A DNA stretch of 64,000 nucleotides from Bimuria novae-zelandiae CBS 107.79 (taxonomy: Eukaryota > Ascomycota > Dothideomycetes > Pleosporales > Didymosphaeriaceae), in the NCBI GenBank assembly GCA_010015655.1, contig ML976694.1, forward strand, positions 311,290 through 375,289, read 5' to 3'. Below, piece after piece: positions 23,175 through 35,059 of this stretch. The notes beneath the pieces are model-generated. The model worked only from the letters and a program-made list of their open reading frames with translations. It had not been told where the DNA came from and did not search any database. The position numbers were made by a program, and so were the translations under genes. Numbering within the stretch: the first letter of the stretch is position 1; each line of letters starts with the position of its first letter.

Positions 23175-23500
23175 TATAAGCTAGTAGAACTTATAGTTCT
23201 AAACTTTTCCTTAATTAATTCTAAGGTGGATAGGCTTAAGCGCCTAGAAAAAGTAATAGTAATTAAAAAAAAGGTAGCTATAGTAGCCCTTTAAGCTACT
23301 TATAGTAAAAAAAAAAGTTATTAAAGTAAAAGCGTTTGCTTAAGGAGCGTAAAAGAAAGCTTCTTATTAATTTAATAAAATTTATTAAGAAGATTAAACG
23401 TCTTAAGGGGATAGAATTATTAGGCTAAGATATTACTTAACTAAAAGGGGGTCTTATACTTAGTTCTCTTAGCTTAGACTAGTCTATCTATCCTCCGCCT
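23175..23500 (+). pseudogene. Coiled-coil part of the accessory frame of gypsy element A
   Basis: This continues the frame interrupted at 14,773. The plus-strand translation has VDRLKRLEKVIVIKKK, then a Lys/Arg/Leu-rich heptad-like stretch ending near LLRRLNVLRG. Gln codons are frequently converted to TAA/TAG. It lies between the integrase end of pol (about 24,450) and the 3' LTR, on the opposite strand. Confidence 0.4.
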
Positions 23501-23927
23501 TTTAACCCTAATAATTTTAAACCTTTAGTCTTAGCTTCTCTAGATGCTCTTAGTAGAACTTCTCTAAAACCTTTTTATAGTTAGTAAGGTTCCTTACTAG
23601 TTCCTATGTATTATAGCTCTCTAGCTATCTTTTTTATTTTACTAGGTACTTATGCTAACGCCTAATTTTTTATAAATCTCTAATTACTTTAACCTTATAC
23701 TCTTTATCCTTAAGTTTAAGTTGTGTTTCTAGTTCGGCGCTTAGTAGTACTAGTTCTAATAATAACTTATAAAAGACTAGGTAGATCCGCGTATCTATAA
23801 GTAACTATAGTTTAAAATTAACTAGTTTTTTAACCTCTTAAATTTTAAATAGTCCTTTTTAAAGGTTATCTAGTTTTTTGCTTAGCCTTATTATTTTAAG
23901 ATTTTTTTATAAGAGGAAGACTCTATC

Positions 23928-24379
23928 TGTTACGACCACGAACCCCACAAGGATGAAGAAGCCAGACAATTACGCCAAGAGAGTAACTGTTGACGAAGTA
24001 GCAGAGTTAACGGGACCCAACAGGGCGCAGGGCAGCTTAGTCAGCAGTCACGTGACGAAGTCCCGCATAAAGGGAAGTCCCATGGGACTACCGTAGTCCC
24101 TGGGACTACAGGGCCTTGGCGGGACTACAAAGAAGGAATAGGCTAGTATATAGTGTGGCGACTTTCCTATTGTTGTTTCCTTCCTCGTAGTTAACTCATA
24201 TATCTTCTGTGCGAGTACGTTCTCCTATATAGACTAATAGTTATCTTATTTGTTATAAAATTAGATTGTCTAGCCGCGCTAAGTGTCGCATCAACTTGTA
24301 CCACTGAATAATCCGTGAAGCACCACGATACCTTACCGCCCTAACCCGGATCGGAACAAGGTGTGAGAGCCTCATAACA
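23928..24379 (+). repeat. Solo LTR nested in gypsy element A
   Basis: It runs TGTTACGACC...CTCATAACA, 452 bases, with CTATC duplicated on both sides (23923-23927 and 24380-24384). Its 3' 260 bases are related to the complement of the LTRs of element A and its 5' part to the complement of the LTRs of gypsy element B at 45,521. It carries ACGTGAC at 24050-24056 and GTCCCATGGGAC/GTCCCTGGGAC palindromes. Few RIP changes are visible, so it is younger than its host. Confidence 0.9.
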
Positions 24380-25904
24380 CTATCCCTCTTTCTAAAAGTT
24401 AGTCCTTTAATTCTTTTCTTATTTACCTATTTTGCTGTTTATTTATTACGTCGCGTAATGTTCTGGCGTAGTGCCTTATACAAGTCCTGTATAAGTTTAG
24501 CTTTATTGGCTACGTCCTTTGCGATGCTTTAGATGTCTAATAGATCCTGGTAAGTCGTTGGCTTATATTCGTGGTTGGCATAATATGGTAAGTATCCTGT
24601 AGTCGCTAATCTTACGCTATTGTATGCTAGCTAGGCTATTAGTAATAGCTTAACCTAGTTATCTTAGAGCTTATTTATATACATCTAGAGGTATTATTCT
24701 AGCGTTTAGTTAGTACGTTCTATTTAGCTATTTATTTTAGGGTGGAAGCTTATCGTGAGCTTATACTTAATCCCTAATTTAGCTATAAACGTAGTTTAAT
24801 ATAATAATGTGAATATCTTGGCCTTATCTATAATAAACTTATTAGGTTATTTAACCTATAATATTAGTTCTTATTCTACTATATAGGCTAGTTCTTCTGC
24901 TAATATAGCTTCCCTAATTAGCATAAACCTTAATTCCTTAGTAAGTTAATAGATTATAACTAAGATTAAGTTATAAGGGACCTTATTCCCTAGTGCTAGT
25001 AATACTAGTAGTTTTATAATAAAGTCTATAATTACGCTAGACTATAGCTTTAAGGGTGGCTTTAATAGCTATAAAAGGCTATAGGGCTTATATCTCTTAG
25101 GTTTATTTTTATAACAGGCTAAATAGTTACCTAGTACCTTTTATACTACCTAGCGTAGCCTAGGGATAGCATATTCGTTTATAATTTAACGCGTTATTTT
25201 AGTAATTCCTAAGTGTTCCTAGTTCTTGTCTTCGTGTAGTTTTTTAATTAGTAACAGAGCTATTTACTTGCTAATTTAGATGTAGTTTTAATAGTCTCGT
25301 GCTATTAATTTTATAGCTTAGCAGAGGTTGTACGCTTAGTAATCCTCGTTCGTGAGCCTATCGTAATCCTGTATCCTATCTATAGCTAGTCCATAATAGG
25401 TAAAGTCTGCGCGTTGTACTTCCAGTGCTAGCGCAAGTTATATCTTATTATAACGAAAGATTCCGTCCTTCGCCTTAGTTAGGATTATAACGTAGTTACC
25501 TCTATTATCCTCTTTTACGAGATCTAATCGTTTACTAAGTACATTTACTATAGTATTTACGTTCCCTAGTAAATGCGTAATGCGAAAGTTAAATTTTATT
25601 ATTTATTTAGACTATTTAGCTTATTGTTAATTAAGCTTTTTAGTCGTTATAAAGCGTATTAAATTAAGGTAATTAAAAAATACCTTTATTTAGTGCTTAG
25701 CTCCTTTAAGCTATACCTCTCATTACTTAAAATAATTAATAATTACTAGTAGTTCTTTATTATAGATTTTATAGTTAAGCTTTACTCCTAAGAGCTTTCT
25801 TGCGTAATAGAAGACAGGTCTCTATTTCTTGTTATTGCATTTCTATAGTAATATGGCTCCCATCGCATAGTCAGATGCGTTGGTATAGATGCGATGTCGC
25901 TACT

Positions 25905-26146
25905 TGTTGGCTTCAAACCTGCGCAACACTGCTACGGCTTTCACCGCCATGCAGTTTGCCTGCGGTTTGTTGCGCAGTTTGCCTGTGGTTTGTTGCGCTA
26001 GTCCTGATTGGGCTAGCAGGGGACAAACCACGCTCGATAAATACTTCTCACAACAGCCCACCACAATAGATCTGCAATCAAGAATCAAATCAATACCACA
26101 TCGTTGCAACGAAGTCTTGATCCAACAGCCTATTGCCGTATCAACA
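25905..26146. repeat. Young solo LTR of an unidentified family, with internal tandem repeat
   Basis: It runs TGTTGGCTTC...GTATCAACA, 242 bases, between duplicated CTACT (25900-25904 and 26147-26151). It is rich in CA and TG, so it escaped RIP. Two copies of a 23-base unit beginning GTTTGCCTG are adjacent at about 25,954-26,000. The family is not represented elsewhere in the window and its orientation cannot be told. Confidence 0.8.
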
Positions 26147-27506
26147 CTACTTTAGGTTATATATCTATAGTAAGGGTGCCATTAGGAATAGGTGCTTTAG
26201 CTATTTAAAAGCTCTCTTCTTTATTTCTTATAGAGGTCGCTATTTTCCTGTCTTTATAAGTTCTATTAGTAGAGCGGTAACCTTTAAGTAGTTCCTAATA
26301 AATTTACAATAGAAGTTAATAAAGCTTAGAAAAAATTAAATATCCTTTACTAATTCTAGTAGTAGTTATTCTTCTATTATCGCGATCTTTTTTAGGTATA
26401 TCTTAACACCTTCCCAGGATATCACGAATCCTAGATATTCCGTTTCCGTGACATGGAATTCATACTTCTTGGGGTGTAGGAGCAATCTGTGCTCCTGTAG
26501 CTTTTGCAACACCTTGCGAACATGTTCCTTATGTTCTTCTAGTGTTCCGCTAAAGTATATTAATATGTCGTCGAGGTATGCCGTGCAGAATACGTCTAAG
26601 TATTAATATAATACTTAATTTATTAGCTCCTAGAAGGTTACTAGTGCGTTAGTTAGCCCTATTAGTATAACTATATACTTAAAGAGGCCGTATCGCGTGC
26701 GGAAAGCTATCTTCTACTTATAGCCCTTTGCTATTTAAATCCTATAGAATCTATCCTGGATATTAAATTTCGTAAACTATTTGGCTCCTTGGAGTCAATC
26801 TATAAGCTCTGTTATTAGGGGTAATAGGTAATAGTTTTTAACTATAATAGCATTTAGCTATCTATAGTTTATATAGAGTTATAGTCTACTGTCTTTCTTG
26901 TGGATAAAGAGTATAGGGAAGGCCGTAGGGCTCTAACTAGATCTTTACTTCCCTAAGCGTAGATTCTTCTATATTAGCTCCTTTAACTCTTTTTTTTATT
27001 TATAGATAAGGGGCCTTAGGCGTTCTAGCCATAGCTTAGCTTCTTCTACTAGTGGTATCTCGTGATCCTACTTCTTATGTTTAGGCAGGATAGTCTTATT
27101 ATATTCCTCGAACAGATCTGCGAATTCCTTATATTCTTTTAGTAGACCTAGGTTATCTAGGACTATCTTGGCCTCCTGGACCTATATATAATGCACCCGT
27201 CCTAAGTATTATTATAAAATCCTGTCTATCTTGCATACTAATATTTCTTATATTCTTAATAGTCGGTTTCCCTTCCTTGCCTAGGGTTTCTAAAGAATTT
27301 CCCTTTCGCCGGGGCTCGCCTAAGCTATTACTAGTAGATTTTAGGAAAGGATCGTTCGCTCGATCTAGTCTATTCGTGGATTATATTATTCTAGCTATTC
27401 GTATCTAACGATGGCTTCTATGTCTCCTATTTCTATAATAGTGAAGACGTGTTAGCTTTCTAGGCCTTCTATATTAACTTATACTAGCGCCGTTTTAAGG
27501 CGTAGC

Positions 27507-27951
27507 TGTTACGGCTACGCCTCACAAGGTAGATGAAGACGGATGGCGGGGAACGGCGCTAGCCAAGGTTCTGACGCCTTGGCCAAGATTGTAAGCGAAC
27601 ACGTGACGGAACTCTGTCGCAGCGCCAACAGAGTCGGCAAGTCGGACTCTGCGACTCTGTAGGCAGAGTCACAGAGGGGAACTTAGTAACTCTGTAGGCA
27701 GAGTTACAGAGCTATAGGGCTACCTCGTATTTCTTAAGTATATAGCTACTAGTACGCTCGTTAGATAGTCTTTATCGTTAATTTCCATAATCCTTTGACC
27801 AAGGTATCACTTGCCTTCGACATCCTCGTTTGGAATCCATATCGCATGTGATCTATTGGCGATCACCCATTGACCTCTGCCTGTACTTCCATTAACTATA
27901 ATCGCGCCCCCAAGGTAACCTGCCTTACGGTACCAAGGCAGGTCCGTAACA
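27507..27951. repeat. Solo LTR with paired hairpin repeats
   Basis: It runs TGTTACGGCT...GGTCCGTAACA, 445 bases, flanked by GTAGC on both sides (27502-27506 and 27952-27956). It has ACGTGAC at 27601-27607 followed by tandem hairpins ACTCTGTAGGCAGAGT (about 27,650-27,705). The ends resemble the other gypsy LTRs here, but the hairpin sequence is different. Little RIP is visible. Confidence 0.9.
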
Positions 27952-30192
27952 GTAGCCAACTATTACTATATCCTTATAATTAGGTCCTATCCGCGAGTCC
28001 TATTTATAGTAGCGTCTTTTTATTATAATATAGCATATTATATTTCTTAATTACTTATAGGGCTATTAGACATGCGTCTACCCCTAGATTAACAAGTGCT
28101 ATAATATAGTGTCTATATACTATAATATCTTTAATTAAGCGTTTCTCGACTTAGCGCGTATTAACTTAATAAGCTATAATAATTATACTATTACTAGTAT
28201 AGCTTGTTACTTAGTGGTAGTCTAGTTTTTTAAGTCCTTAGAGTCCTTAAACTTGTTTTAGCCCTCTTATAAGGCTTCCGCCTCCTAGATCTAACCCTTA
28301 AGTTAGGCTAGCTTCGAGACTTGTTTAACCCTATACTACTTATATTATTATCGATATAGCGCATAAGTCTCTCTAATTCTATTAGATTTATATACCCCTT
28401 GGTTCCCGTGCTGTGGGTAATTTAGGGTAAGATATTTATTCTAGGCTAATATATTATGCCCTAGGTAGCTATTAGAGGAAGCTACTTCCTTCTATAGGCT
28501 TAGGTGCGCGAAGCACTACAGGTTATATTAGTCTTATCTAATTATTAAGTAGTCTACGTCTCTTCCTAGCTATATATTTCCTATTATTATACTAGTGTCG
28601 CGGGGGTCTAGGCCCTAAGGGAACTAGCCTGTCTTAAACTTCTATTATTTATATAATTTATAGGTAATATTAAAATATTAATATTAGCCATTCTATTTAT
28701 AGTGCTTAGCCTAATAGGCTAAAAAATACTTATAATAGTTATTAAATACACTGCACTAGTCTTTCTTAAGTCTATAGTATTCTAAGCCTCCTAGAAAGTA
28801 AGAGGCTTTAACTCTAGCCTTAGAGTGCTATTAGTATCCTTTTCGTGTGCATTACCACCTCTTAGCATATACATATTATTCTTATATCGTAACCTAGCGT
28901 AGGTACTGCTTTAGGGGTCCTTATAATTTTTTAGCAAGCTAATAAGCGTCCTACGTATATAGTCCTTAGACAATTACCTTTATCTTGCACTAAGACAAGT
29001 AATATAATATACTATTATATATCTAGTAGGTGTTATCTACTAATCGTTAGAAGATCTAGTACTTATAGAGGGTCTTTTATTCCTCTCCCTATTCTTATAT
29101 TAGTTTAGGGATTTCCTACGTAAGATCTACTTCCTCCTGTTCTGCTGCCGTAAGGGTGGCCATAGCTACTTGTAGGAGGTTAGTTATATTAGCCTTAATC
29201 TCCTGACATTCGCAGTCCTTAGTAAAGTAGCCTTATTTACCGCATTAGAAGCAGGTCTTATCCTTAAACCCTCGTTCTCGTTCTTCTTGCGAGATGCTAT
29301 TCTTACCCTGGTAACTTTTCTTTAGTCTATATGGCTATTTTCCTTTGCCGTTTTTCTTCTTGTACTATTAGGCTTTATCGGTCATGATAACTTCTCCATC
29401 TCGGTCTCTTCTGACGGGTCTAGCGTTGTTTTCTTTTCTAGAGAGCAGTTAGGTGCTATGTTATTTTTCTAGCTTTTGCTCGTACAGGCAATTGTCTGCT
29501 TTAATAGCATTATTAATAAGTTCTTCTAGATCGTCTGCTTTTCCTTAGTAGACTAGTTCGTCTTTAACTAATTCTTTTAGTCTATTATAGTAGGTAATTA
29601 TAAGCAGGGCTTCTCCTTATTTATTAAGTTTTATCACGATCTATTTAAACTCTAGTATATAGAGTACTATAGATCTTTCCTGACGCAGGCGTTAAAGGCG
29701 TATTTTAGCTTAATATCCCTTATTAATAGTGCTAAATATTCCTTTTATAGCCTTATAAAAGGATTCTTAGTTCTTAAAGGCGTCTTTAGTAGCGTCTAAA
29801 GTATAATCCTCTAGTTTACTATGCTTAAGAAAGTTATTAATTATTAGCCTAGCCTATATAGCTACTTTATCCTGGATATTTATATAGGTAACTAAGATCT
29901 TATCTTATTCTATATCGAACTTTCCTGGGTTGTAGCAGATAAATAGTTCTATCTAGGTTAGGAACATTCCTAAATAGCCTTTCCTAATGTAGGGTTTAGG
30001 CTTTAAGACCTTTAGTTAATATTTTATATCTTTCTATTTACTTATCTTCTTGCTTATTTAGTTAATAATTTCCTGTAGCTAGGCTATCTAAGTCATATGT
30101 TTAATAACTATTTCTTTTAGAGTCTTTTCTTTAGGTGCCGAAGCTATAGTGGTCGAACTAGGTCCTGCTATTATACTATAGGGTAATTAAAG

Positions 30193-30640
30193 TATTATAA
30201 GGCTCTTACACCTTATTTTAATTTAGGTTAGGGTAGTAAGGTATCGTAGTACTTTATAAATTATTTAGTAGTATAAGTTAGTACGACACTTAGCGCGAGG
30301 CTAGATAATTTAATCTTAAAATAAAGTAAGATAACTATTAGTTTATATAGGAGGACGTACTCGCACAGAAGATATATAAGTTAACTACGAGGAGCATAAC
30401 ATAGGAAACCGTCCTGTATATATATCCTCCTTGTCCCATAGAATCCCACGATGTCCCATAACCCGGAACCGTGGGATCCCATGGGATTTCCTGGGACATC
30501 ACGTGACCAGGGTCACGTGGTCCCACGGTGTCCCATGGTCTTGGCGTCTGGGACAGCCTGGGACGTTACGTAATCCTAAGGTGGGGCCCGGATGCCGTCA
30601 TAAGGCTCTCCGTCCCACCGTCGACTTCTGGACCGTAACA
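30193..30640 (-). repeat. 5' LTR of gypsy element A
   Basis: It starts TATTATAAGGCTC (a mutated TGTTATGAGGCTC) and ends CGTAACA, followed by the CGTAT duplication. The palindromic centre is better preserved than in the other copy and includes a near-perfect inverted repeat of CACGTGACC and GGTCACGTG around 30,500-30,519. Confidence 0.9.
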
Positions 30641-30739
30641 CGTATTAATAAAGTTATTAGTATTAAAAGTAGTACGCGGTTATAAATAAATTAACTTAAG
30701 CTAAAGTATAACCTAAATAATAGATTAATAATTTAAGTT

Positions 30740-30995
30740 AAATATAAGTATAGAAGGGCTATACTTAGCGTTCCTATATATATAACTAATCCTATAATAT
30801 CCTATAGTTCTATACTATCCTAAACGTGGTACATGTGGGATCCCATGGTACAGTCACGTAATCCCAATATCTCATGATCTTGGCGTGTAGGACATCGTGG
30901 GACATTACATAATCCTTAGTAGGGCAATAGCGCCACCTTTCGTTATAAAGTATTTAATATTGTTCCGTTAAACTTTAGATCCTAATAAAAAGTCT
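30740..30995 (-). repeat. Degraded LTR relic related to element A
   Basis: The stretch with TGTGGGATCCCATGG, CTTGGCGTGTAGGACA and GGGACATTACATAATCC follows the order of words in the centre and end of the 30193-30640 LTR but is far more decayed. The ends are not definable. It marks an older insertion of the same LTR family just beside element A. Confidence 0.6.
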
Positions 30996-32069
30996 CTACT
31001 GGTATTTTAATAGGCTAAATAAATAAAATAATTAATTAATATTAATATATTGTAAGTTTATCTAACTTACTACATTTTAGCTACTTTAGCTAACTAGTAT
31101 ATACCTCTCGTATTATAGCACGTCGCTAGCTACAATACTTTTATTTACTATTTACGTTAATAGCTTACTTTCTAGCGCTTTTACGTATTTTACATTTATT
31201 ATCCCCCCTAAACGTAGCTTTAAAGCTACTAAAGAAGCTAATATTTCTTTTAAACGTGTCTAACGTACGCGTAACCCTACGTTTAAAAAGCGTAAAGGTA
31301 ATAGTAGCTAGCTAACTTAGTTAATAGAACTACCTACTAAGGTGCCTAAACATACGCTAGAGTCTATAAAGCCGCTGGAAAGCAGGCTAGGACTACCTAA
31401 AAGTACGCTAGAGCTATCTATAGAGCTACTAACTTAGCTAGAGGAATGTCCTTAGCGTGCATTACTATAGCTTATACTTTAAGCTTTATAAGTCTATTAA
31501 TCTATAGGTTAACTAGCTTAAAAGTTATAATTTATAATTAATAAGTTTCTTTTAGCTACTTCTTAACTATGCGCTTTCTCTAGTACTACTATAAAAGTTT
31601 TAGTAAAAAAGAAACTATACCGTCTATTAGCTTTATTAACTATAAAAAGGTTAAGTAGTTACGATTAAAGTACTATGCGCTACCTTTTACTATATATTAA
31701 AACACTCTTAGTTAGGTATTTAGGTATAGCTACCGCGTTTAAAAGAAGAAAACTATATCTAAAAAACTCTATTTTCTTTATAGGTACTACTACACTAACA
31801 AGCAACGTAGAGGCCTACACTAAGTTACTACTTTAATAAGCACTACCAATAATTACTTAAAAGATATAACAGTTTAGGACATAAAGCTTGGGCCACCCGC
31901 GTACGTGCGGCCTGTACACGTGATTCACACTATATAGCTCTATAGAGTAGCTTCTTAATTAAAATAATAATTGCATTAATACTTTTTCTTAAAGTTATAA
32001 TTATAAGCCTAGTTTGCATCTGCTAAGACTGCTATTTATTTATAATTATTTATAATAATTTTATAATAC
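30996..32069 (+). pseudogene. Unidentified RIP-degraded reading frame
   Basis: The plus-strand frame from about 31,190 to 31,865 keeps long stretches between TAG/TAA codons that look like mutated Gln/Trp: PPKRSFKATKEANISFKRV, a Lys/Arg-rich segment, PKSTLELSIELL, and KLYLKNSIFFIGTTTLT. It lies just past the LTR relic, where the gypsy elements here carry their accessory frame, but I cannot align it to those. The family is unknown. Around 31,885-31,930 is a short patch rich in CpG and GT/AC that is not RIP-mutated. Confidence 0.35.
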
Positions 32070-32401
32070 TGTTAGGATATAAGATTTAGGAAAGGCTGTG
32101 CCGGTTTTGTATCTAATTCCTTATGTTATTCGCCTGGAATGACTAGTTATTAGCGACTACGCCGTAGGACGCTAAGTTACGTAGCTACTCTTTAAAAAGC
32201 GCTTACTTATAAGCACTTACTAGACAGCGCTTTATAAACAGTGCTTGTTAACGAGCAGAAACAAGCTAAGTAAATAAGAACGTAAATATAAGCCCTTATA
32301 TTTATATTTAACCTATTTATTAATCTATCGTTTAGACTTAACTTAGGCTTTTATTAATTTAATTATATTATATATACTTTTTATACTAACACCTAATAAT
32401 A
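32070..32401 (+). repeat. Probable 5' LTR of chromovirus D1
   Basis: It begins TGTTAGGATATAAG and ends ATACTAACA just before the leader. The end region aligns with 53,440-53,482 upstream of the second copy. No matching 3' LTR was found, so the left boundary is inferred from TGTTA/TAACA ends only. Confidence 0.5.
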
Positions 32402-32434
32402 AGCATAAGCTATTAATAAGATTAACGTGTTTTA

Positions 32435-34270
32435 TAAGCGAGTGCGCATTACAAGCGAGTGCGCACCCTACTAACTTTTCGTAACGCGTAAACTTCTACC
32501 TACTATAGCGCCCCTAACTAAAGCCTAGCCAGCTTCTTATAAGGCTAATATACACCTTGCTATATTAGCTCTTTAGTAAAATTAATTTTAGAGTAAGGTA
32601 GTCGCTATATAGACGTTTAATATTTCTTAAGATACACTCTACCGCTAGCGCGCTGGCAAGCCTGCCCGATGCGATTATTAGCCTAACTTAAAGAAGCTTA
32701 CCTAGCTAGAAGAGGAGGTAATTATTAGATACATACTTAGCCTAGACTAGCGTGGATTTGCGCCTACGTACGCGACTATACGTGATATGGCTAATAAGCT
32801 GCTCGCTGCGCGTGGCGGAGGTCAGGTTAGCGTCTACTAGCCACGTAACTTTGTTAAGCGTATAGATAGCCTCACAACGCGATTTAATTAAGCGTATAAT
32901 AGGTAAAGAGCTCTATACAAGGATCCTGTGTTAATTAGGAGCTAGTTCGAGCTTATAGAGTAGATAAAGGCTAAGTACAGCATCTGTGATAAGGACGTCT
33001 ATAACTTTAACAAGATTAACTTTATAATAGGCAAGATTATAACTTAGCTCGTTATAATAGGGTTAAAGAGAAGAGGCTAGCTAAAGGCTATTTAGCTAAG
33101 TAATCGCGAGTGCATAATAGTAATCTAAGGAATTAACGCTACTAGCTAGGCTACCCTGCTATTTATTATCTTTACTAGCTAGCGCTACTTATCTACCTAG
33201 TACGAGAAGGATATCCCACGCGACTAGGCTATTACTATTAGTAATAATAGCTAGATAACTAATAAGATTAGAGTTAAGTAATTAAAGCACTTTTTTAAGT
33301 ATATAAAGGGCAAAATAGTTAGGGCGCGTTAGCTACTTATCCTTAATAGTTATAAAAGCCACCACTCTCTCGAGTTTTAAGAGCTCTGTAAAGAGAATAA
33401 TATCTACACGCTTTACATGCCGCCATACTTATCCTACTTACTATAGCCGCTCGACGTTAGCTGCTTCTCGCTATTAAAGCGCGCGTATAGTCGCCAGATT
33501 AAGAGCCTAATGCGCGACCACATTAACTATATTATAAAGCTTAAGTTTTTACTAACCTTTAAGGCAGCCTTTACGTAATTATTTATAGTAGCTAATATCT
33601 GCTTAGCCTTTTAAGGTGCAGGCCTTGTTCCTCTCTAGCTAGACGTTATTCTATTAAAGCTAGATATGCAGCTCTATACGCCTACTCCCCTAGGTACTAT
33701 AGAGGCTCTCTAGGAGGCTTAAACACTAAGTAACATATACAAGCTTAATGCTTAATTAATATTAATACGTAATTACGTATAGTGGTATAAGAGCTCGTCG
33801 CTAGCTTTAATTATTAAGGCAATTAGCTAGCTTAAAAAGGGGGTAAAGGTAATAATGCTCTTAGCTAAGCTAATACGCAATTAGATTACTAGCCTTAAAA
33901 AAGCTAATAAGGCAGTAATAAAGCGTAGGTAGCGCAAGAAGAAGCAGATATAAAGGCAGGGAACCTTAACAAAGGGAGAGGGAGAGGACATACTTGCTTA
34001 AAAGGAGGCTAACCAACAGATAGAGCGTGAACAGCGTCAAGATACAGAGCGATTAGGCCGTAGCTGCCAGGCCCTGGCGCGCTGTAAGAGGTGTAGAGAG
34101 ACTGGGCATAACTTACGCACGTGTAAAAAGATACTTTAGATATTACTTAATCTATCTTATTAATATCTAGATATTATCTCTTAACGTGGTTAAGATGTTT
34201 ATATATAGAGGTGTATAAAGTTGGTAGGGTGCGCACTCGCTTGTAATGCGCACTCGCTTGTAAAACACGT
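32435..34270 (+). mobile_element. pogo-family DNA transposon P1 inside chromovirus D1
   Basis: A 1,836-base element starts ACGTGTTTTATAAGCGAG and ends in the complement, flanked by TA on both sides. Each inverted repeat carries two spaced copies of AAGCGAGTGCGC. It is the longest pogo copy in the window and aligns with the truncated copy at 96-2556 and the inverted copy at 37535-39363. Confidence 0.92.
32590..34139 (+). pseudogene. pogo-type transposase of P1, RIP-inactivated
   Basis: The frame reads a CENP-B-like helix-turn-helix (LEEEVIIRYILSLDQRGFAP, then YATIRDMANKLL), an acidic catalytic core with INATSWATLLFI, and the family block [18 protein letters not shown] followed by LKRAYSRQI. 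The end is a basic region and a zinc-knuckle-like CKRCRETGHNLRTC at about 34,090-34,130, with a stop at 34137-34139. Trp and Gln codons are mostly TAG/TAA. Intact relatives cut and paste at TA. Confidence 0.88.
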
Positions 34271-35059
34271 TATTATTTATATTATTAACGCTCTTGCCTA
34301 AGAACTAACCCTAAACCCCCTTTAAACTAGCTATCGTAGGGGCTTAATATCTTAAACACCCTTAATATAATTGTTAATAATACCATTTTTACTAATATAA
34401 TAAATACATAAATAGATACTCTTAAAGGAGTAAGCATCACCATAGCTAATATAGAAATAAAAAGCTTTTATAGGGAGCCTAACTTCTTTTATAGTAAATA
34501 TAATTATACTAAACTATAGAACTTGTAACTTAACCTATAGTTTTATAAAATAAAAAAAGAATAAGAAGATACTAAAAAGACTATATTTACTTTTACCTAT
34601 ATAATGGGAGATGCCTTTAAGTGGATTTATCCTTATATTAATTAATATCTAGCTAGAGCTAATATAGATAACGACGCTATAAATAAGATTATAAAAAATT
34701 ATAAAATGTTTTACACTAAACTTAAATAATACTTTAAAATTACTAATTAAGAAGTTATCGCCAAATAAGCTATCTAATAACGTAAGAAAACTTATTTAGC
34801 AGCTGAATCTAAATCTGAATTTTACAAGAATGCTAACTGAGTTAAATAATATTAGTTTTATAACTTTATGTTATAAAGGATTAATCCGACATGTGTACGA
34901 AGAGCTATTATATAATATAGTAAAGACTAATACCTTGCAACAGCTTGCAATAGAACTAACTCAAATTAATAAATAATAGTATAAACTAGAATAAAACCTA
35001 CGCTAGAACTAAGACAATAAGAAAAGTTATAGAGCACTTACTATAAAAATTAATTACTA

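Larger units (their letters stand above)
24385..30182 (-). pseudogene. Gag-pol of gypsy element A, RIP-damaged
   Basis: On the minus strand a gag region (about 28,350-30,150) contains a zinc knuckle of the form CF.CGK.GYFTKDC near 29,210-29,260, where the His has become Tyr. Reverse transcriptase (about 26,330-27,400) is best preserved at AYLDDILIYFSGTLEEHKEH and ...LHPKKYEFH around 26,450-26,580. RNase H and integrase follow leftward to about 24,480, matching the same regions of gypsy B. Solo LTRs at 25905-26146 and 27507-27951 split it. Gag, RT, RNase H, integrase order identifies Ty3/gypsy. Confidence 0.8.
14118..30640 (-). mobile_element. Ty3/gypsy retrotransposon (element A) carrying five nested insertions
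   Basis: LTRs of 448 bases at 14118-14565 and 30193-30640 are direct repeats, and CGTAT lies on both outer sides (14113-14117 and 30641-30645), a perfect 5-bp duplication. The coding strand is minus: 5' LTR on the right, primer-binding side at about 30,182-30,192, and a purine tract (complement of CTATCCTTCTCC) next to the left LTR. Removing the nested copia element (14774-23169) and solo LTRs (23928-24379, 25905-26146, 27507-27951), with one duplication each, leaves roughly 7.4 kb, a normal gypsy size. Gag and pol are full of RIP stops. Confidence 0.9.

Noticed and set aside
23928..24379. The 3' LTR of gypsy A seemed to be inverted, because this LTR abuts a CTATCCCT tract like the purine tract of gypsy B.
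   Set aside because: CTATC is duplicated on both sides of the LTR and the real 3' LTR with its own purine tract lies at 14118-14565, so this is a separate solo LTR and the resemblance is chance.
30338..30685. Open frames on both strands around 30.4-30.7 kb rich in GPRDP/WDPTVP-like words.
   Set aside because: They are translations of the palindromic centre of the gypsy A LTR.
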